9,911 nt of DNA, taken from positions 1 through 9,911 of the forward strand of contig CAJQOV010000191.1 in NCBI GenBank assembly GCA_905480065.1. Reading direction: 5' to 3'. Under the pieces are notes generated by a model. It did not search any database and was not told the DNA's origin. It saw only the letters and a program-made list of their open reading frames with translations. Numbering within the stretch: the stretch's first letter is position 1; each line of letters begins with the position of its first letter. Source of the DNA: an uncultured Gammaproteobacteria bacterium (GTDB taxonomy: Bacteria; Pseudomonadota; Gammaproteobacteria; UBA9214). A program made the position numbers and the translations under genes. Below are positions 6,206 through 9,911 of the stretch, one piece after another.

Positions 6206-6544
6206 CGTTTCTGGCGTGGTCTGTAACCGCGGCCGGTACTGGCTGGCGCTAATCTCAAGCCCAATGCTGCGCCATTCCGGGCGCAATGCGGTGGAGACCC
6301 GGAATCCGGCATGCCTGGATGGTGTGTCTTCCGGATTCCCGGCTGGTCTGGAATCTCGAAATTGACCAGTGACGCCTATAGCAAGTGCCATTCGGACCGG
6401 TACCCATGCCCTGTTTACGCCGGCGTACCGTCTGCCTGGCAGCGTGGCTGGCAGGTGGCAGAAAAATATTTTCGCCAGCCTGTCACCCTTTGCCTCGGGG
6501 TCGCGTTAGCAATCACCAGTAACCACCCAAAAAAGGACACTGAC
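6206..6544. other. Gene-free stretch with two inverted repeats and the leader of the next gene
   Basis: No supported gene lies here. There is a hairpin TGCGCC/GGCGCA with a 6-base loop at 6268-6285. A second inverted repeat has 12-bp arms (6298-6309 and 6331-6342) with one mismatch and a 21-base loop. Near the end is an AT-rich patch around GAAAAATATTTTC (about 6460-6472), then the ribosome binding site AAGGA (about 6533-6537) of the next gene. I see no convincing -35/-10 pair. An open frame from 6311 runs into the next gene but lacks family-like sequence before 6545. Confidence 0.5.
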
Positions 6545-7042
6545 ATGAAACTGAACTATCGATCCCTGCTGGCTGCTGTCATTACCGCTTCCCTTGCCGT
6601 GCCCGGCGCGGCCATGGCCGACAAGCGCGGTCATGGTGCACGGGATTATGGCTATAAGTCCGGCCGGCACCAGAGCTATAAATACGATCGTCACCATTAT
6701 CGCGGCAATGCAGGCAGGCACTATTCCTACGGCCAAAGTCATCATGATGACGATGACGATCTGCTGATCGGTCTGGTGGTAGGTGGCGTGCTGGGTTATG
6801 CCCTGAACAGTGCGCAGCACAACAGCGCCGGATATGACAGTTATTACCCGCGTGCCCAGCGCAACGCCTACCCGGTCACGGAGACGGAGACCTACAGTTA
6901 CAGCGCCGCCAGTTGCCTGCAGGAACGTGAGTACACCACTACGGTGAAAGTAGGTGGCAGGAATGTGGAAGCCTACGGTACCGCCTGCCTGCAACCGGAC
7001 GGTTCCTGGAGACGCGGACCGGCCGAGGTGGCCTCTTACTAG
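6545..7042 (+). CDS. Exported glycine-zipper, 17-kDa surface antigen-like protein
   Basis: The 165-residue product has a clear signal peptide (basic start, hydrophobic 8-19, cleavage after AMA at residue 25) and no lipobox cysteine, so it is a soluble or outer-membrane-associated exported protein. Residues 26-65 are rich in His, Tyr, Arg, Lys and Gly. HHDDDDD (66-72) follows, then a glycine-zipper segment LLIGLVVGGVLGYAL (73-87). The C-terminal part runs from Cys124 to Cys148, with EYTTTVKVGGRNVEAYGTACLQPDGSW. This resembles the tail of 17-kDa surface antigen/RT0821-like proteins; the match is from memory. ATG 6545 is supported by AAGGA about 8 bases upstream and by the signal peptide. The role is unknown; envelope structure or metal binding by the His/Asp stretch is a guess. 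It stands alone between a terminator and a REP array. Confidence 0.8.
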   Translation: MKLNYRSLLAAVITASLAVPGAAMADKRGHGARDYGYKSGRHQSYKYDRHHYRGNAGRHYSYGQSHHDDDDDLLIGLVVGGVLGYALNSAQHNSAGYDSYYPRAQRNAYPVTETETYSYSAASCLQEREYTTTVKVGGRNVEAYGTACLQPDGSWRRGPAEVASY

Positions 7043-7048
7043 TCCCAA

Positions 7049-7369
7049 TCGCGGTCGATGACCGCTCCTACAGGCGCCAGGACGTAATTGTAGGAGCGCT
7101 TATCAAGCGTGAACGATCACCGCACGTACCCATTCGCGGTCGATGACCGCTCCTACACGGAGCCAGGGAGTAATTGTAGGAGCGCTTATCAAGCGCGAAC
7201 GATCACCGCACGTACCCATTCGCGGTCGATGACCGCTCCTACACGGAGCCGGGAGTAATTGTAGGAGCGCTTATCAAGCGCGAAGATGTCACGCACGTAC
7301 CCATTCGCGGTCGATGACCGCTCCTACACGGAGCCGGGAGATATTGTAGGAGCGCTTATCAAGCGCGAA
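7049..7369. repeat. Tandem BIME array: four ~85-bp units, eight REP palindromes
   Basis: Each unit has a minus-oriented REP with stem GCGGTC/GACCGC, at 7049-7072, 7134-7157, 7220-7243 and 7305-7328. A 16-18-base spacer follows, then a plus-oriented REP with stem GCGCTT/AAGCGC, at 7089-7113, 7175-7199, 7260-7284 and 7345-7369. The units repeat every 85-86 bases and are nearly identical; the first differs most in its spacer. Both stem types have a three-base GAT/ATC loop and the GTAGGAGCG head. The array fills nearly the whole gap between the surface-antigen-like gene and the next gene. It begins 6 bases after the stop and may act as a transcript end or stabiliser. Confidence 0.92.
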
Positions 7370-7419
7370 CGATCACTGCACCGCGGCGTTTCCGGAGAAC
7401 AATCCGCATGACACCTGCA

Positions 7420-7448
7420 TTGCCGTGTTGCCGGCCTTTGACTATATT
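7420..7448 (+). promoter_or_regulatory. Candidate promoter for the exported protein/thioredoxin pair
   Basis: TTGCCG (7420-7425) and TATATT (7443-7448) are spaced by exactly 17 bases. The predicted start would fall at or next to ATG 7455, suggesting a leaderless or nearly leaderless transcript. No Shine-Dalgarno is visible before that ATG. Confidence 0.4.
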
Positions 7449-7454
7449 GCTGCC

Positions 7455-8012
7455 ATGATGCGTCTCTCCGGCTTCCTGCTATTGTCCCTGGTTATGGCAT
7501 CTGTACATGCCGCCAGCGTCGTGGAACAGAAAAACCCGGACTCCGGCCTGTCGCGCTGGCACACGGAGGGGCTGGAATTCAGCCTGGAACTGATCCAGCT
7601 GATTCCGGACTTCGTACGCGCGGTGTTCGATTCCAAGGGCTTGCCGCCGGAGATCATCGACTCGGTCAGCAGTTACTGCGTGTTCGGCACCATTGTCAGA
7701 AACCGTGCCGACGTCCCGCTGTCCTATAACATTGCGGACTGGCGTTACGTGACGGCCGACGGTATCGAACATGTCGGCAAGCTGAAGTCCGAGTGGGTGA
7801 GCGAGTGGCGTGAGATGGGTGTGGCCTTCCGCTGGACGTTGTTGCCGGAGGCGCAGACCTGGCAGGTTGGCGACTGGGGGCAGGGGTTTACCACCGTGAA
7901 TCTGCCGCATGGCACGCCCTTCGACCTGCATTACTCCTGGACCCGCGGCGACCAGATCCACCATGCCACCATCGAGGGACTGCGCTGTGCGCCGGAACAA
8001 CTGGAAAAGTAA
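7455..8012 (+). CDS. Uncharacterised exported protein, partner of downstream thioredoxin
   Basis: I do not recognise the family. The 185-residue product starts with a signal peptide (MMRLSGFLLLSLVMASVHA, likely cut near residues 19-20). The mature part is mixed beta-rich sequence with no membrane segment. A repeated Trp/aromatic pattern (SRWHTEG, NIADWRYV, SEWVSEWREM, YSWTRGD) suggests a compact beta-sandwich. Only two cysteines remain after the signal, Cys75 and Cys178, so a disulfide between early and late segments is plausible. ATG 7455 (or ATG 7458, one codon later) is chosen because it begins the signal peptide directly; GTG 7425 would add MLPAFDYIAA and overlap the candidate promoter. 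The gene overlaps the thioredoxin gene by 26 bases, so the two are translationally linked and the thioredoxin may act on this disulfide (inference). Confidence 0.7.
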   Translation: MMRLSGFLLLSLVMASVHAASVVEQKNPDSGLSRWHTEGLEFSLELIQLIPDFVRAVFDSKGLPPEIIDSVSSYCVFGTIVRNRADVPLSYNIADWRYVTADGIEHVGKLKSEWVSEWREMGVAFRWTLLPEAQTWQVGDWGQGFTTVNLPHGTPFDLHYSWTRGDQIHHATIEGLRCAPEQLEK

Positions 8013-8541
8013 GCTGTTGGCTGGCGCGATGTTGCTGTTCGCCATGGCCCTGTTCGCGGCCGACGAGCCGGAACTCAGCATCACGCTGAACCGCCTGGAT
8101 CCACCGCTGCCGGCGCCGGAGTTCACGCTCAATGACATGGATGGCAAGCCGCACCGCCTGCGTGATTACCGCGGCAAGGTGATCCTCATCAACTTCTGGG
8201 CCACCTGGTGTCCCCCCTGTCGCAAGGAGATGCCGTCACTGGAGCGGGTCTACCAGCAGTTCAAGGACCGCCCGTTCATGGTGCTGGCATTGAACCAGTG
8301 GGAGAGCGAGGACCATGTGTTTTCCTACATGGGCGATCTGAACGTATTCCCGGAATTCCCGATCCTGTTTGATCCCGAGAGCAAGGTTTCCGAAGACTAT
8401 GGCGTTCGGGGCCTGCCGACCTCGTTCATCATCGACGCCGAAGGGCGGCTGATCTACAAGGCGGTGGGTGGCCGCGAGTTCGATCATCCGGATGTACTCG
8501 CGTTGATCCGCGAGTTACTGGCGCCTACCTCGAAGCCGTAG
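7987..8541 (+). CDS. TlpA/ResA-family thioredoxin, exported or membrane-tethered
   Basis: This is a predicted periplasmic thiol-disulfide oxidoreductase of 184 residues. The N-terminus MRRNNWKSKLLAGAMLLFAMALFAAD is a basic plus hydrophobic signal or anchor. The thioredoxin fold follows: PAPEFTLNDMDGKPHRLRDYRGKVILINFWATWCPPC with the active-site pair Cys75-Pro-Pro-Cys78, then the cis-proline loop GLPTSFIID (Pro144). The FTL-D-G pattern and the CPPC site are typical of TlpA/ResA proteins that keep partner cysteines reduced. GTG 7987 is preferred over ATG 8029 because CGAGGGA (7973-7979) is a ribosome binding site 7 bases upstream and the longer form gives a full signal peptide. The start lies inside the upstream gene. 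The last codons (TSKP, stop TAG) lie within a REP repeat unit, so the native C-terminus may have been altered by it. Confidence 0.88.
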   Translation: MRRNNWKSKLLAGAMLLFAMALFAADEPELSITLNRLDPPLPAPEFTLNDMDGKPHRLRDYRGKVILINFWATWCPPCRKEMPSLERVYQQFKDRPFMVLALNQWESEDHVFSYMGDLNVFPEFPILFDPESKVSEDYGVRGLPTSFIIDAEGRLIYKAVGGREFDHPDVLALIRELLAPTSKP

Positions 8542-8805
8542 CAGCGGACGCTGTCCGCGAAGCTTCATTGCATTCAAATCAGGCACTTTCCTCGAAACCG
8601 TAGCAGCGGACGCTGTCCGCGAACCTGCTCCGTATTCGGTTCGCGCAGGCCTGCGCTCCTGCATAATCAGATGTTTCTCCACTAACGGTCATCGTCCGCA
8701 AATCATCTCCGTATTCAAATTCCGGCGCCTTCCTCGAAACCGTAGGAGCGAACGCTGTCCGCGAAGCTGCTCCGTATTCGATTCGCGCAGGCCTGCGCTC
8801 CTGCA
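8531..8805. repeat. REP/BIME cluster with a diverged ~142-bp tandem duplication
   Basis: Plus-oriented REPs lie at 8538-8560, 8600-8622 and 8742-8764, with stem ends like GGACGCTGTCC. All three are preceded by CTCGAA[AG]CCG. Minus-oriented REPs at 8641-8663 and 8783-8805 share the perfect palindrome GCGCAGGCCTGCGC. The 8600/8641 pair and the 8742/8783 pair are both offset by exactly 142 bases, showing a tandem duplication that has since diverged. A degenerate element (ACGGTCATCGTCCGC, about 8687-8701) lies between them. The first REP includes the stop codon of the thioredoxin gene. No gene is supported in 8542-8989. Confidence 0.88.
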
Positions 8806-8918
8806 TAGCCAGCTGCTCTTGCAGCAGTGGTCATCACCGGGGGTTTTCTGTGTTGCGAATATCGCACCTGCCAGACATTCCTGCTGAAAATCGGAATTCG
8901 TGAAATATCATTTTCTTC

Positions 8919-8941
8919 GCAGGAGCACCTTGCAGGCGCGA
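8919..8941 (+). repeat. Diverged REP element downstream of the EamA gene
   Basis: The head GCAGGAGC and tail GCGCGA flank an imperfect stem (CCT/AGG plus GC/GC with one mismatch, loop TGC). It fits the REP plan but with a different, mismatched stem, so it is probably an old copy. It lies about 50 bases beyond the stop of the convergent transporter gene. Confidence 0.55.
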
Positions 8942-8989
8942 TTCCGATAGGGAGATTACCTGTAGCTATCAGGTCTTATCCACGACCGG

Positions 8990-9862
8990 TTACCCGGCAA
9001 TAAGCAATACCCCGACGATCATCAGTCCGCCGGCGAGCAGGTTGCGCGACAAACCCTGTTCGTGAAACAGCCACGCACCGTACAGCATGCCAAACAGCAG
9101 GCTGGTGCGTTTCACCGCGACCATGTAGGCGACCTCGATGTGCTCGATCGCATAAAAGTGCGTGACCACCATCAGCGCCATGCAGGCGCCGATCGAGAGG
9201 TGCGCCCACGGGTGGCGGCCCAGTGCCTGCCAGCTGGACGGTTTGCGCGAGCCAAATACCAGCATGGTGATGATGCCCAGTGCGACAAAATAGAACGGTC
9301 CGAAGAAGGCCGGTGTCACCTGCAGCAATGCGACCTTGCTGATGACCGAGGTCAGGCTGTAGATGGCTGCCGTGGCCAGCATCACCCTTGAGCCGCGTTC
9401 CCGTGCAATGGCGCGGAACGGGGCCAGCACATTCATCCTGTCACCGGCCTGCGCTGCCTTCAGGTTCAGCAGCCATGCACCTGCCACTACCAGCAGGATG
9501 CCGGCCAGGCCGACCAGGCTGACTTGCTCGCCGAGAAACAGGTAGCCGGTGGCAATATTGAATACCGGGGTAAAGGCAAGATAGGGCAGGGTAAGCGACA
9601 GGGGCGATTCGCGGATCGCGGTCATGTACAGCCACATGGCGCCGATCTCCAGCGGCATCAGCACGACCATCCAGCCCCAGAATGTCGGTGTCAGTGCCGG
9701 CCACGGCTGGGCCAGCAGGATCGGTAACAACATGACGCCGGCCACGCCAAACCGCACCAGCACCAGTTCGCCGGGACGGTAATGGGACAGGTAGCGTTTC
9801 GACAGTGCATCCGCGGTGGCGAGGGCAAAGGCAGAGACGAGGGTGAGGCCGAACCAGTTCAT
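8990..9862 (-). CDS. EamA/DMT-superfamily membrane transporter
   Basis: The 290-residue product is almost entirely hydrophobic, with about ten membrane helices in two similar halves, the layout of EamA (DUF6) drug/metabolite transporters. The first half starts MNWFGLTLVSAFALATADALSKRYL and includes LVRFGVAGVMLLP, a PLSLTLPYLAFTPVFNIATGYLFLGEQ block and GILLVVAGAWLLN. The second half repeats the theme with SVISKVALLQVTPAFFGPFYFVALG, VKRTSLLFGMLYGAWLFHEQ and a final LLAGGLMIVGVLLIAG. Substrate and direction cannot be predicted; the family includes exporters of amino acids and metabolites. ATG 9862 begins directly at the first membrane helix. ATG 9895 would add 11 residues and has a weak GGGA upstream, so it remains possible. 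It is transcribed towards the thioredoxin gene, with the REP cluster between the two 3' ends. Confidence 0.85.
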   Translation of the reverse strand: MNWFGLTLVSAFALATADALSKRYLSHYRPGELVLVRFGVAGVMLLPILLAQPWPALTPTFWGWMVVLMPLEIGAMWLYMTAIRESPLSLTLPYLAFTPVFNIATGYLFLGEQVSLVGLAGILLVVAGAWLLNLKAAQAGDRMNVLAPFRAIARERGSRVMLATAAIYSLTSVISKVALLQVTPAFFGPFYFVALGIITMLVFGSRKPSSWQALGRHPWAHLSIGACMALMVVTHFYAIEHIEVAYMVAVKRTSLLFGMLYGAWLFHEQGLSRNLLAGGLMIVGVLLIAG

Positions 9863-9911
9863 CGGCGCAGTATAAAGAAAAAGGGGTCGGGTCATTGCTG
9901 TCCCGCATGCT

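Noticed and set aside
7049..7369. CRISPR array
   Set aside because: The repeats are inverted palindromic pairs with near-identical spacers and an ~85-bp period, and no cas genes are present. This is a BIME array.
8579..8806. Minus-strand 75-codon open frame in the REP cluster
   Set aside because: It consists of translated REP palindromes, with internal duplication matching the 142-bp tandem. It is not a real gene.
8958..8974. Terminator of the EamA gene (ACCTG/CAGGT hairpin)
   Set aside because: The 5-bp stem with a 7-base loop and no T-run on the minus strand is too weak to list as a terminator.

Overview
The window looks like chromosome of a GC-rich (roughly 60% by eye) gammaproteobacterium. 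The evidence is the pcnB-folK and panB-panC-panD gene content, the CCA-encoding tRNA-Glu, and many dispersed palindromes of the REP type best known from Pseudomonas and relatives, with a GTAGGAGCG head and a CGCGA tail. I cannot name the genus; the non-enteric gene order suggests a lineage away from Enterobacterales.

Layout. Positions 1-543 hold the 3' end of a gene for a secreted-looking protein with two ~100-residue repeats. Positions 544-1075 carry no gene but hold a REP element, an IS-end-like 18-mer and a ~160-bp direct repeat. Each repeat copy contains the 3' end of a tRNA-Glu gene, its terminator and a string of hairpins. The intact tRNA-Glu(CUC) is at 1076-1150 on the minus strand, divergent from pcnB.

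From 1217 to 6144 runs a plus-strand housekeeping block: pcnB (poly(A) polymerase I), folK (folate biosynthesis), a deoxynucleoside kinase, panB, panC and panD. The first three genes overlap by 1-4 bases and are surely co-transcribed. The pan genes follow after a REP pair. PanB, PanC and PanD supply ketopantoate formation, pantothenate ligation and beta-alanine. PanB uses a folate one-carbon donor, so folK next to it makes metabolic sense. A strong hairpin closes the block at 6177-6205.

From 6545 onward are accessory envelope genes. One is an exported glycine-zipper/17-kDa-surface-antigen-like protein. A translationally coupled pair follows: an unrecognised exported protein with two cysteines, and a TlpA/ResA-type thioredoxin. 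The window ends with a minus-strand EamA/DMT-family transporter.

The intergenic spaces are dominated by REP/BIME palindromes: 15 clear copies plus a few degenerate ones. They include a four-unit ~85-bp tandem array (7049-7369) and a diverged 142-bp tandem (about 8583-8805). One REP unit supplies the stop codon and last residues of the thioredoxin gene. No transposase, phage, CRISPR or obvious defence gene is present. The most unusual structures are the tRNA-3'-end tandem module and the REP population.
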